From Desulfosarcina sp. BuS5 (GTDB lineage Bacteria; Desulfobacterota; Desulfobacteria; Desulfobacterales; BuS5): a stretch of 64,000 bases of DNA. This document shows positions 42,289 through 51,482 of this stretch, piece after piece (within the stretch, counting starts at the first letter, position 1; each line of letters opens with the position of its first letter). The notes under the pieces were generated by a model that was not told the origin of the DNA, did no database searches, and saw nothing but the letters and a program-made list of their open reading frames with translations. Where the stretch lies: the NCBI RefSeq assembly GCF_028752835.1, contig NZ_CP087952.1:2523041-2587040 (forward strand). Direction: 5' to 3'. The position numbers were made by a program, and so were the translations under genes.

Positions 42289-43080
42289 ATGGATAGAAAA
42301 AAACTCGATCATTTTAAGCTGTGGTTTAATGATTATGTTTCAGGCTATTTAACGGGAAATACAGACAACAACTCCATTATGCTTCTGAAAAAAGAACATA
42401 CCCTGAGAGTATGCCGTAATATAGTCATGCTCGGAACAGCATTGCACTTGCCGGAGCAGGATCTTATATGTGCTGAAACAATGGCTTTATTCCATGATAT
42501 CGGCAGGTTTAAACAATATGCCCTTTACGGAACCTTTAATGATTTACAGTCGGTAAACCATGCCAGGCTTGGTCTGAATCAACTTGGAGTAAACAGGGTT
42601 TTATCAGTATGTTCAACCGATACAAAACGTTTAATATCAAAATCAATAGCTTATCATAATGCCGCGGCAATTCCGGAATATGAGGATAAAAACACTCTTT
42701 TTTTTATGCGCCTGCTTAGGGATGCCGATAAACTTGATATCTGGAAAGTTGTCACTGACTATTATAGCAATAAAAATAAAAAAAGAAGTACAACTATAGA
42801 GTTGGGGCTTCCGGATGATCCGGTATGTTCAAAAAAAGTTATTATACCGCTACACGATCATAGAATCGTGAAAATAGAAGACATAAAAACATTGAATGAT
42901 TTTAAGCTGCTACAGATAAGCTGGGTGTTTGATCTTAATTTTGCACCTTCTTTTAAAGCTGTTCAAAAACGTAATTATCTGGAATTAATAAAAATCACCC
43001 TTCCGGAGTCGAAAGAAATCCATGAAGCGGTACAAGAGGCTCAGGATTATGTTCATAGAATGGCCTTAGTTAGTGACTGA
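42289..43080 (+). CDS. HD-domain phosphohydrolase
   Basis: 263 residues with the HD metal motifs: His in KEHTLRVCRN, HD in ALFHDIGRFKQY, later His residues (VNHARLG, AYHNAAAIP) and Asp in LLRDADKLDIW. Substrates of such proteins are nucleotides or other phosphoesters; not predictable here. AAAAAAGGAGC precedes the ATG. The last residues (VSD and stop) are encoded by the end of an R2 miniature element (43072-43302), so the original C terminus was probably longer or different. Confidence 0.87.
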   Translation: MDRKKLDHFKLWFNDYVSGYLTGNTDNNSIMLLKKEHTLRVCRNIVMLGTALHLPEQDLICAETMALFHDIGRFKQYALYGTFNDLQSVNHARLGLNQLGVNRVLSVCSTDTKRLISKSIAYHNAAAIPEYEDKNTLFFMRLLRDADKLDIWKVVTDYYSNKNKKRSTTIELGLPDDPVCSKKVIIPLHDHRIVKIEDIKTLNDFKLLQISWVFDLNFAPSFKAVQKRNYLELIKITLPESKEIHEAVQEAQDYVHRMALVSD

Positions 43081-43302
43081 ACGAAAAGCTAAAATTGTCA
43101 TATTTTCGGTAGGTTAAAGGTATTTTTCAAAGTGAAGTTTTTGAGCCGTTAGCTTTTAGCTGTTAGCTTTTAAAATCAAACAGATAGTTCCTTGAGCCAA
43201 TAGCTAACGGCTAAATGCTAACAGCTTTTCGAAAATCTTCGTTTCTTGAATAATGTTTAAATACCCGAAATAGTATCTGTTTTTAGTTTTCGTTCAAGCA
43301 CT
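43072..43302. repeat. R2 miniature element, copy 2 (231 bp, inverted)
   Basis: Ends AGTGACTGAACGAAAAGCTA (left) and AGTTTTCGTTCAAGCACT (right) form a long imperfect hairpin with each other. The interior contains paired motifs AGCCGTTAGC/GCTAACGGCT and AGCTGTTAGC/GCTAACAGCT. It matches the ends of 37955-38160 in opposite orientation. Confidence 0.65.
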
Positions 43303-43326
43303 GATTATCTGAAATCTATAGTATGC

Positions 43327-44251
43327 TTACATGCCGTGAGGTAAATCAGAAAGTTGTTCGACACTTGTAAGCTCGATTTGCGGCTTCCCCCTCTCGCTCG
43401 GAGGATAAAGACTTGCTTTTCCAGATACGTAAACATAGCCACGCCCCTGGCCGGCGTATCGTTTTTCGATCAAATTCAGAATGTTTCCGGACTGTGCTGA
43501 TTCCCGATCCGGAATCCAAAGATTGAACTTATGTTTGATTGAACCGGCATAAATCAAAGCTCCGTTGCCCGGTCGTTTGTTTATACCAACCCTGCAGGTC
43601 ACAAAATACTGTTATTGAGCTGCCGGTTTTTGCTGCCTCGACAATGTCGTCATAATCAACACGTACAGACTGCACTCCCCTTTGTATGCCGAATTTACGA
43701 TAATCCTGAATAATACTTTCACGGAGATGCCACCACGGAATTAATATTTTGTATTCACGCTTGTTCCCGGAAGCATTCGTCACAGGATCCCATATTGCTA
43801 TATTCTTTGATTGGGCTTCTTTTTCGGCTTCCAGAAACTCCGAGTGATAATAGCGCGAACGACCGTACTTTACAAAATATGGACTCCACCCCTCTTTTAC
43901 CATATTTAAATTATAGTTCTCGCAGTTTTTATTTACATAGCAAAGCAATCGACCGTAATTACCCCGATGTTTCTTCAAACATTCCGGCAGAGGATCGTTA
44001 GTATCGAACTCAATATCGACCCTGATCTCCCCTGATGGAAACCCATCCTGAGCGGTACCGAAATATTCCTTGGCTCGTTTTGAAGCAAGTATTCCGGCCC
44101 TAGTCACCGGCTTCGACCCACCGGGCCAACTTTCCTCGGTATCGAGGCAGCAAAGGCGTAATGACTCCACTTCGCCATTTAACTCAACCTTAATAGTGTC
44201 GCCATCAACTACCTTAATGAGCTTGAGCCCTTCAATCGTTGTTCCAGTCAT
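43327..44251 (-). pseudogene. Staphylococcal-nuclease-like (thermonuclease) gene, frameshifted
   Basis: The first frame (44251 to 43529) starts MTGTTIEGLKLIKVVDGDTI and carries the SNase fold (LRLCCLDTEES, GRLLCYVNKNCENYNLNMVK, EGWSPYFVKYG). The protein continues in another frame from about 43607 to 43327 (VTCRVGINKRPGNGALIYAG, GRGYVYVSGKASLYPP), an OB-like end. The switch is at GTATTTTGTGACC; removing one T joins the frames into about 308 residues. It is either a real frameshift or a base error in the T-run. An IS has also landed just upstream of the ribosome site GGGAGGGG. Confidence 0.82.
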
Positions 44252-44810
44252 ACGCCCCTCCCTTTAACTCGATGATCAAGTTTTTATGATTAGCTAAATT
44301 TTAAGCTTGAGAGTATAATCACGGCCATTGAAAAATATTAATAATTTTGAAAGAGTCCATTCATAATGCTATTAACTGAATCTGCACCATTTATCAAACA
44401 GTACATTGAAGATCTCAACAATAGCCTGGAGCAATACAAACCTGGTGCGGGATTAACATTTACCCAGAAAGCATGGCTAAGCTTTTGTCTTACCGGTATA
44501 TTAATGGTAAATGCTGTATGTTGGGCAAAATTTGAACGGGCGAGTCTGGGCAATTATAAATTAGCAGCTCTATCTTGGATGTTTCGTAAGGGTAAGATTT
44601 CATGGGACAATTTACTTGTTGGAAGCGTCAGGCGTATTTTGAAAAAATATGGTATCACAAATGGTGTAATTGTTTTTGATGAGTCTGATCGTGCCCGTTC
44701 TAAGAATACAAAGCGAATATACAAGGCTCATAAGCAAAAACACAAAGCAAGCGGAGGTTATGTTAATGGGCAAACAGTTGTTTTGCTTCTTTTGGTCACA
44801 GACTCTATAA

Positions 44811-46361
44811 CTCGATGTTCAAGTTTTTGATGACGAACTTGCCAAAAGCACTTAGCAAGGACAATATTTACGTGATAGAGAGGGTGTTGGCTCCAATCTA
44901 CCTATGGTTCTTCCGCTCATATGTTTTCCCGATGGCATAAGTCGGAAAACTTTTTTGATAACTTGCCCCATTTCTTTAAGCTTTTCACCGGGATCTTGTT
45001 GTTGCAGCAAAAATTTGACACATTCCATCAAAACATCCATTTGAGCTCTTTTTTGTAGACTTCCCACGGTAAACACGGGAGTTTTGTTCTCTATGCAGGC
45101 CTTTTGCTCAGGGTGAAGGAGGAGGCAATGGTCTAGCAACAGACTCAAGATCAGGCCTCGGCTTGATCCTTCTTCGTCATATTGTTTGGCCTCTTGTCCC
45201 CATCCTTCATAAAGCTTCCAGTCTTCAAAAAAAACCTCTACAAGCCATCTCAAAGAATATGCTTGAATAATGTCAACTGTGCGCCAACTCACATCAGTGG
45301 CAGCTAAGTAACGGTATTCATCTTCCCCTTCATATTTAAGAGCTATCACAAAAAGCACATTGCCATCGTGTGCATCAACCTTAAGGCGGGCACTGCTCAC
45401 TGTTGCATTGACTTTTTCACCGCCTCGCACACGAATGGTGCAATTTACACCTTTGTTAATCATGTTGAAATAATCCGTAATTGTCTTTTTTTTACCTTTG
45501 TACCGTATATTTTGATTTGACTTTAATTGGCTGATAACTTGCACTCCTCCCAAAATATTAGAGGCTCCATTCATAAATTCTTTTGAACCGTATAAAGCGT
45601 CAGCCAATACACATTTAACAGTAATTTTAGGATAATATTCTTTAAAATTTTCAAGTAAGAGCAGGGCTAATTGAATTTTTTTCGGGTACTCAGGGTTAAA
45701 TGCTGGTTTGACAGGACGCTTATTCTTCGGGAGTCCCTTTTTTTTCAATCTCTCTTCTTCTTTTTTCCAGGCACTAACAACTGGATCAGGCATGTAAAAC
45801 TTAAAACCAATAGGTACGGTTATAGAGTCTGTGACCAAAAGAAGCAAAACAACTGTTTGCCCATTAACATAACCTCCGCTTGCTTTGTGTTTTTGCTTAT
45901 GAGCCTTGTATATTCGCTTTGTATTCTTAGAACGGGCACGATCAGACTCATCAAAAACAATTACACCATTTGTGATACCATATTTTTTCAAAATACGCCT
46001 GACGCTTCCAACAAGTAAATTGTCCCATGAAATCTTACCCTTACGAAACATCCAAGATAGAGCTGCTAATTTATAATTGCCCAGACTCGCCCGTTCAAAT
46101 TTTGCCCAACATACAGCATTTACCATTAATATACCGGTAAGACAAAAGCTTAGCCATGCTTTCTGGGTAAATGTTAATCCCGCACTAGGTTGGTATTGCT
46201 CCAGGCTATTGTTGAGATCTTCAATGTACTGTTTGATAAATGGTGCAGATTCAGTTAATAGCATTATGAATGGGCTCTTTCAAAGTTGTTAATATTTTTA
46301 ATGGTCGTGATTATACTATCAAACTTTAAATTTAGCTAATCATAAAAACTTGATCATCGAG
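44811..46361 (-). mobile_element. Inner complete IS4-type insertion sequence
   Basis: A 1551-bp element with ends CTCGATGTTCAAGTTTTTGA (44811) and TCAAAAACTTGAT-type complement closing ATCATCGAG (46361). It is flanked by the 5-bp duplication TATAA (44806-44810 and 46362-46366). It is inserted in opposite orientation in the transposase gene of a nearly identical copy. Confidence 0.93.
44852..46264 (-). CDS. IS4-family transposase (intact)
   Basis: 470 residues. The DDE residues are seen as VIVFDESDRARS, CVLADALYGSKEF and the Y-(2)-R-(3)-E-(6)-K signature YSLRWLVEVFFEDWK. The frame is intact and differs from the outer copy at only a few positions (for example QPSAG against KPGAG), so transposition was recent and the element may be active. 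Confidence 0.92.
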   Translation of the reverse strand: MLLTESAPFIKQYIEDLNNSLEQYQPSAGLTFTQKAWLSFCLTGILMVNAVCWAKFERASLGNYKLAALSWMFRKGKISWDNLLVGSVRRILKKYGITNGVIVFDESDRARSKNTKRIYKAHKQKHKASGGYVNGQTVVLLLLVTDSITVPIGFKFYMPDPVVSAWKKEEERLKKKGLPKNKRPVKPAFNPEYPKKIQLALLLLENFKEYYPKITVKCVLADALYGSKEFMNGASNILGGVQVISQLKSNQNIRYKGKKKTITDYFNMINKGVNCTIRVRGGEKVNATVSSARLKVDAHDGNVLFVIALKYEGEDEYRYLAATDVSWRTVDIIQAYSLRWLVEVFFEDWKLYEGWGQEAKQYDEEGSSRGLILSLLLDHCLLLHPEQKACIENKTPVFTVGSLQKRAQMDVLMECVKFLLQQQDPGEKLKEMGQVIKKVFRLMPSGKHMSGRTIGRLEPTPSLSRKYCPC

Positions 46362-47440
46362 TATAACCGTACCTATTGGTTTTAAGTTTTACATGCCTGA
46401 TCCAGTTGTTAGTGCCTGGAAAAAAGAAGAAGAGAGATTGAAAAAAAAGGGACTCCCGAAGAGTAAGCGTCCTGTCAAACCAGCATTTAACCCTGAGTAT
46501 CCGAAAAAAATTCAATTAGCCCTGCTCTTACTTGAGAATTTTAAAAAATATTATCCTAAAATTACTGTTAAATGTGTATTGGCTGACGCTTTATACGGTT
46601 CAAAAGAATTTATGAATGGAGCCTCTAATATTTTGGGAGGAGTGCAAATTATCAGCCAATTAAAGTCAAATCAAAATATACGATACAAAGGTAAAAAAAA
46701 GACAATTACGGATTATTTCAACATGATTAACAAAGGTGTAAATTGCACCATTCGTGTGCGAGGCGGTGAAAAAGTCAATGCAACAGTGAGCAGTGCCCGC
46801 CTTAAGGTTGATGCACACGATGGCAATGTGCTTTTTGTGATAGCTCTTAAATATGAAGGGGAAGATGAATACCGTTACTTAGCTGCCACTGATGTGAGTT
46901 GGCGCACAGTTGACATTATTCAAGCATATTCTTTGAGATGGCTTGTAGAGGTTTTTTTTGAAGACTGGAAGCTTTATGAAGGATGGGGACAAGAGGCCAA
47001 ACAATATGACGAAGAAGGATCAAGCCGAGGCCTGATCTTGAGTCTGTTGCTAGACCATTGCCTCCTCCTTCACCCTGAGCAGGAGGCCTGCATAGAGAAC
47101 AAAACTCCCGTGTTTACCGTGGGAAGTCTGCAAAGAAAAACTCAAATGGATGTTTTGATGGAATGTGTCAAATCTTTGCTGCAACAACAAGATCCCGGTG
47201 AAAAACTTAAAGAAATGGGCCAAGTTATCAAAAAAGTTTTCCGACTTATGCCATCGGGAAAACATATGAGCGGAAGAACTATAGGTAGATTGGGGCCAAC
47301 ACCTTCTCTATCACGTAAATATTGTCCTTGCTAAGTGCTTTTGGCAAGTTCATCATCAAAAACTTGAACATCGAGTTTAAGTTTCAATTATCTGATGGTC
47401 TTGTTCTATCTCTTTTGTTTGCGTCCTCGTTCCTAACTTA

Positions 47441-47600
47441 GGATCGCAAATTAAATAACTTGAATAATATTATTTGTCTTTTGGCCCATCTGCTGTGTTG
47501 CATTAAAGGTTGAATACTTCGAGTATTCAACCTTTAATGCGCCTTGCAGATGAACCAAAATCCTTCATAATCTTTGTCCAATTTATTTAATCTCCGATCC
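47441..47600. mobile_element. M1 MITE, copy 1 (160 bp)
   Basis: Ends GGATCGCAAATTAAATAA and TTATTTAATCTCCGATCC are imperfect inverted repeats; the centre is the hairpin AAAGGTTGAATACTTCGAGT with its complement. The flanking trinucleotide TTA is duplicated (47438-47440, 47601-47603). A near-identical 160-bp copy lies inverted at 57535. Its right end encodes the last residues of the adjacent membrane protein. Confidence 0.88.
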
Positions 47601-48147
47601 TTACTTTTTCATCATAAACCGAAAGTAAAAAAATTGTGGCCAGGGGTTGTGTAAAAAGCGACCCGAGTAAAAATGAACTTCCAATGGCTGAGATGCCAAA
47701 GAATAGAACAGCAACGATGATGTGTTCAACTATATTACCATTAACGGCCATTCTGTAACTTTCCTTGATCGCTTCGATAATACCCAATCTTTTATCGATC
47801 ATAAGCGGCAACATGTAGAGGCAACAAAAGGCCAATGCTATTAAAACAAGCAGACCGGGGAGAAAGAGAAGCATGAAGCCGATATAGGTGATTATACATG
47901 CAATAATTCCAAATAATAACAATGGAAAGAATAACCTCATCTCCGAAAAGAGATCCTGTATTTTGGGTTCACGGCGATCCCTCACCATCAAAAGAATAGA
48001 CTGCATGTATCCAGCCATTGTTACTGGGGCCAGAATACCAATGGTAACAACAGAAACGACAATCATCACCAAGGTCATTAATATTAAAGGCACAATAAAC
48101 TCCAAGGTCGATTTCCATGCCGTCATGAAATGCTTTTTAAAATCCAT
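47587..48147 (-). CDS. Multi-pass membrane protein, C terminus formed by a MITE
   Basis: 186 residues with about five membrane helices (for example FIVPLILMTLVMIVVSVVTI and LLFLPGLLVLIALAFCCLYM). It resembles DUF-type membrane proteins related to YciC/DUF975, but I cannot name a function. The last codons (RIGD, stop) come from the MITE end at 47587-47600, so the native C terminus was replaced. Ten consecutive G on the coding strand (48150-48159) lie immediately before the ATG in place of a normal ribosome site. This could vary expression by slippage. Confidence 0.75.
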   Translation of the reverse strand: MDFKKHFMTAWKSTLEFIVPLILMTLVMIVVSVVTIGILAPVTMAGYMQSILLMVRDRREPKIQDLFSEMRLFFPLLLFGIIACIITYIGFMLLFLPGLLVLIALAFCCLYMLPLMIDKRLGIIEAIKESYRMAVNGNIVEHIIVAVLFFGISAIGSSFLLGSLFTQPLATIFLLSVYDEKVRIGD

Positions 48148-48186
48148 TTCCCCCCCCCCTTCTCATCAAACCGTTAATAAAATAAC

Positions 48187-48290
48187 TATAGATTGTCACA
48201 TAAATAATTTCACTGCGTTACCGGTCGTCGGAGTAGGGGTTCAAGATTTTGAACCCCTACTCCCTCTTCCCTTGTGACAAATTTTAAAAT
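48187..48290. repeat. R1 dispersed inverted-repeat element, copy e (15-bp central hairpin)
   Basis: Left arm TATAGATTGTCACATAAATA and right CTTGTGACAAATTTTAAAAT. Here the centre is a perfect hairpin, GGAGTAGGGGTTCAA against TTGAACCCCTACTCC, in place of the usual GTATTACAATAC. Both arms of the centre changed together. It lies upstream of the membrane-protein gene and the OmpA pseudogene; 48291-48494 shows no convincing gene. Confidence 0.8.
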
Positions 48291-48494
48291 CCAGTTCCTT
48301 TGATAGCCATATTTCATAGGTAAGCCGTTCGTCAAGCTTTTTTACCCTTCTTTTGATACGCCAAGGTTTATAATAATAAACACGGCACCGGCAAGGAGGG
48401 GATAGTGGCAAGCAAATTATAAGTCTACAGGTTATTTGGACCGGTTTTTCTACTTGAAAGGACCATGGTCTTGACGGAATCTTCAAAAAAAAAC

Positions 48495-48737
48495 TTTCCC
48501 AAACAAAACAGCCGGAGATAAAAGGAACAGGAAAAATGCTGATTTAGACAGGCTGCGGTGGCTTCTTTTTGGCCATGAGAAAACCCAAATTTATCAACTT
48601 AAAGAGCGGTTGGACAATTACAAACTTCTTGCAAAAGATGTAATGCGAGTTCTGCCCGAGTCGATTAGACTCCGGTTCTCTCGTGATAAAGATATAGCCA
48701 AAGCATTGAGTCCCAGCATCGAAGAAGGAATCAAGGC
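48495..48737 (+). pseudogene. OmpA-family protein gene, 5' fragment
   Basis: Reads DRLRWLLFGHEKTQIYQLKE, RLDNYKLLAKDVMRVLPESI and ALSPSIEEGIKA. This is the conserved N-terminal region of a long OmpA-family protein type (LRxLLLG...L..RL.....A..V..VLPEAI). No start codon is left in frame before an upstream stop. The frame is cut at 48737 by a 2306-bp mobile element and resumes at 51044. Confidence 0.8.
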
Positions 48738-48892
48738 TGGGGTGTCTAAATCCCCATAATTAGCTTGCTCAGGATTTGGCCCCCCCTTCAGAATATAAGT
48801 TATGTATGTCAATTTGCTCCATTTATAAACAAAGCATTAACATGTTGATAATACCCATTATTTATATTTGAATGTGGTCAAACAAATGCTTA

Positions 48893-50532
48893 TTAAGCTG
48901 CGGCACGGTTATTATATTCAGCATTATTGGGCGCATAAGGTTGTTTTGTAAACTTATTTACGGGCCCACCTAATTGTTCAAAATTTGCTGTAATATCAGT
49001 TACATCTTTTGATTTTTCATCATTTTTTGGCACCGGTAGAAGAGTTAAACCACAGTCAAACTCAGTTGACAAACTATCTGTAAGGCTTCCGGGGGTTGGT
49101 AAAATTTTTCGGCGCTGCCGAGTTAAAGACAACAACTTATTTTCAACTTCCTGTTGTTCCTTTACTGTAACGCCCATTGCCATCCGAACGGATTCTCTAT
49201 TCACAGATCCGCAAAAAGCCGGTAAACGAAGTGCAATTCGGTTTGCATCTTTTACTTCTCCTGTACCATGTGTTTTACCAAGTCCAAACAGGGATTCAAT
49301 ATTATCAGAACAAATAGGCATTCCAGTATTGCCCATGCCCAATGATTCAGCGACTATTAATTGTTTTTCCATCCAGGTAATAAAACCGATACGTACTTGA
49401 GAGCTTTGAGGGATATTTTTTAAAAGTTCTTTGCACTCTTTGTAGGTTTTCATATTCAAGCCTTGAGCTTTAAGAATTTCCTGGCTTTTTAAAAGAGGAG
49501 ATGCATCACGAAGAAATCGCTTGATAAACTGTTTATATTCAGGAAGTTTACCAAGATAATTCCTAAGTTTTGAAACTACAGAGTCCTTTGAAACTCGCCC
49601 CCGTGGTGAGTGCTTAAGAACCATTTCAGCCCATTTCACCATTCGATGAATATTCATGAATCGAGCTTTTGTCGAAACCTTTGGGGGTGCAAAAAATGCA
49701 AGTACTGTTTGCTTAAATTTTTTTGAGGCTTGTCCGCAAGCAGAGATAAAACAGTCATACGAAGGATGTTTTGTATATTCTTTTTTTAATAGATTGGCAA
49801 CAACATGAGAAATATCATCAATGGAGAAACTTGAAAATCCTCTTTCATTTAGGAGTCTGACACCTTTCATGAGGTCCATTCCTCCGTCTTTCAAATATGC
49901 AGCAGGTTTTCCGGTGATGAGAATCACCTTTTGTAAAAAATTTGCAATGGATTCTCCAGTCCATGATTTCGCCACTGAAATTGCTACACAATTGATGTTT
50001 TCAAGAGTTGGAGCACCTTCATGATTTTTAAAATGATCAGTTCTAAGCTCCAAAATAGCAAGAATTTTACCAGCTCCCAATGCTATTGAGGTATCTATCA
50101 TCCAAATAGCACCATTTACAATCTTATCCATATCAAAAGAAACAGAAGAAAGCCCTTTATAGTTCCAGATTTTTGATAGTGAATATCTGGTGACCCAGTT
50201 AATGATCGTTTGAGGGCACGGTATTTTGGTTATCCCAAGGTATGCTTGTAAAATGCCAAACATTCTTGATATTGCTCTGAATCCAACGTGTCCGACCAAA
50301 AATAGGCGTAAAGAAATAAAAATCAATTCCTCCTTACTATTAACCGACAATGTGTTCTTTTTACGTTCTTGTTCTAATTCTTGTCTATTTTTCCGGAGTT
50401 CAGACTTGTATTTATTTCGTTCATTTTTAGTACGTTTCAGCTCAGCTTTCTGATACTTAATTATACGAGTACGATCAACTGCTTTGTCTTTCCAGGCAGT
50501 TCTACTTTTTTTAATTTTGAAACTTTACTCAT
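48893..50532 (-). CDS. Transposase of the 2306-bp element, possibly made by -1 frameshifting
   Basis: The main frame (48893-50350 from an internal start) contains DDE-like residues WMIDTSIALG, YLKDGGMDLMKG and SDNIESLFGLGKTHGTGE. Upstream, the same frame continues to about 50505 with a lysine-rich helix (RTAWKDKAVDRTRIIKYQKA, then ELKRTKNERNKYKSEL) but no start. An ATG at 50532 opens a neighbouring frame MSKVSKLKK that joins after seven A residues (50506-50512). A -1 slip there gives about 546 residues. It is either programmed frameshifting, as in several IS families, or a disabling mutation. Confidence 0.75.
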
Positions 50533-50668
50533 AGCAATAACCATCTTTTTGGTTAAAATATTTGAATATATAGGGAATAATAATTTTTTTCAATCAGCAA
50601 TTTTGAATTATTGACGGCATTTTGTTATGGTCTACGCAAATTTTACTGAAAATATTGAAGGTGCCTGA

Positions 50669-50974
50669 ATGACATATGATAGATTGCAAGCAAAAATAAT
50701 CCCTGGCAAACATTGTAGCTTTTGTGGAAACGATTCTGTTCCTTTAATAAAAACAAAATGTTGTGACCAATGGATTTGCTGTGACACTTCTTTTGCATCT
50801 ATAAAAGGTGGAGATTATTGCCAATATCATCACGAGCACGAGAGTCTCTGTCATTTTCAGTACAATAACAGCCATTCAGGGATATGGCAGGAGTGCAAAG
50901 AATGCCGGGATTTGGTTGGGGAAGATAATTTTAATGCTGCATTTCATGACCCCAACAATGTGCCAAGATATTAA
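50669..50974 (+). CDS. Passenger Cys/His-rich protein of the 2306-bp element
   Basis: 101 residues starting MTYDRLQAKIIPGKHCSFCG. Eleven Cys and many His are arranged as CSFCG, KCCDQWICC, YCQYHHEHESLCHF and WQECKECRDL, suggesting two or three zinc sites. No helix-turn-helix is evident. I do not know the function; as cargo of a transposable element it may regulate transposition or be selfishly carried. Divergent from the transposase with about 136 bases between start codons. Confidence 0.72.
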   Translation: MTYDRLQAKIIPGKHCSFCGNDSVPLIKTKCCDQWICCDTSFASIKGGDYCQYHHEHESLCHFQYNNSHSGIWQECKECRDLVGEDNFNAAFHDPNNVPRY

Positions 50975-51043
50975 TCGCACTCATGATAGGGCCAAAAGTT
51001 GAGCAAAAAAAGTAGCCACAAAACTGAGTTTTTGGACACCCCA

Positions 51044-51430
51044 AATCAAGGCGTCTATCAAAAAAAATTCCCAGGCACTTGTGAATATCCTTTATCCTGT
51101 TATGGGCCCTTCTATCAGGAAAGGCATTTCCTCGGCAATCCTCAATATGATTCATTCAATCAATCATGTTGTTGAGCAAACTTTTTCCTTGCAGGGGCTG
51201 AAGTGGCGGATAAAAGCCCTGACCACTAAAAAACAGTTTGCCAAAGTTGTCTTGCTCAATACCCTTATATACCAGGTTGACAAGTCTTTCTCATACATAG
51301 AGACACCGGGCTGACACTTCAGCATGTGGTGTCAAAAGGCGAAGGCCTTGATGCCTTGAGGATGGCGGGAGACTTTAGACGAAATACACCTTCAACAGAG
51401 CGACGCACTTCAATCTTTCGAAGGTGATCC
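51044..51430 (+). pseudogene. OmpA-family protein gene, middle fragment
   Basis: Reads ALVNILYPVMGPSIRKGISS, INHVVEQTFSLQGLKWRIKA and KKQFAKVVLLNTLIYQVDKS, then needs a frame change at about 51312 to continue GLTLQHVVSKGEGLDALRMA. The VMGPaIRK and LkWRieA...F.evVL..TLiY motifs are characteristic of the same OmpA-family architecture as the 5' fragment. At least one more frame disruption follows near 51415. Confidence 0.8.
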
Positions 51431-51482
51431 CGCCCCTTTTAAATCTATCAGAAATAACCTTGAATACTGCCTTCAATTTTAG

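Larger units (their letters stand above)
44366..47334 (+). pseudogene. Transposase gene of the outer IS, interrupted
   Basis: The N-terminal part (44366 to 44810) begins MLLTESAPFIKQYIEDLNNS and ends at VTDSI. The C-terminal part (46367 to 47334) resumes TVPIGFKFYMPDPVV and runs to SLSRKYCPC. Removing the inner IS and one copy of TATAA restores GACTCTATAACCGTACCT (DSITVP), exactly as in the intact inner transposase. The 3' part alone opens at ATG 46393 (313 codons) but lacks the first catalytic Asp region. Confidence 0.92.
44268..47375 (+). mobile_element. Outer IS4-type insertion sequence, split by a second copy of itself
   Basis: The element is bounded by CTCGATGATCAAGTTTTTAT (left, 44268) and TTTTTGATGATGAACTTGCC-type complement ending CATCGAG (right, 47375). 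A 5-bp target duplication TTTAA lies on both sides (44263-44267 and 47376-47380). Without the inner copy its length is about 1552 bp. It inserted 11-16 bases upstream of the nuclease gene start. Confidence 0.92.
48738..51043 (-). mobile_element. 2306-bp insertion element with passenger gene and 9-bp target duplication
   Basis: Ends TGGGGTGTC (48738) and GACACCCCA (51043), extended by AAA/TTT. The 9-bp sequence AATCAAGGC is duplicated at 48729-48737 and 51044-51052. It carries a transposase on the minus strand and a 101-codon passenger gene on the plus strand. Removing the element and one duplicate restores the OmpA frame (EEGIKASIK). I do not recognise the IS family. Confidence 0.9.

Noticed and set aside
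46393-47334. Separate 313-residue transposase gene
   Set aside because: It is the 3' half of the outer IS transposase, separated by the inner IS.
48241-48486. 81-codon minus frame between R1 copy e and the OmpA fragment
   Set aside because: TTG start, no ribosome site, and it ends inside the repeat; no recognisable domain, although a decayed gene cannot be excluded.
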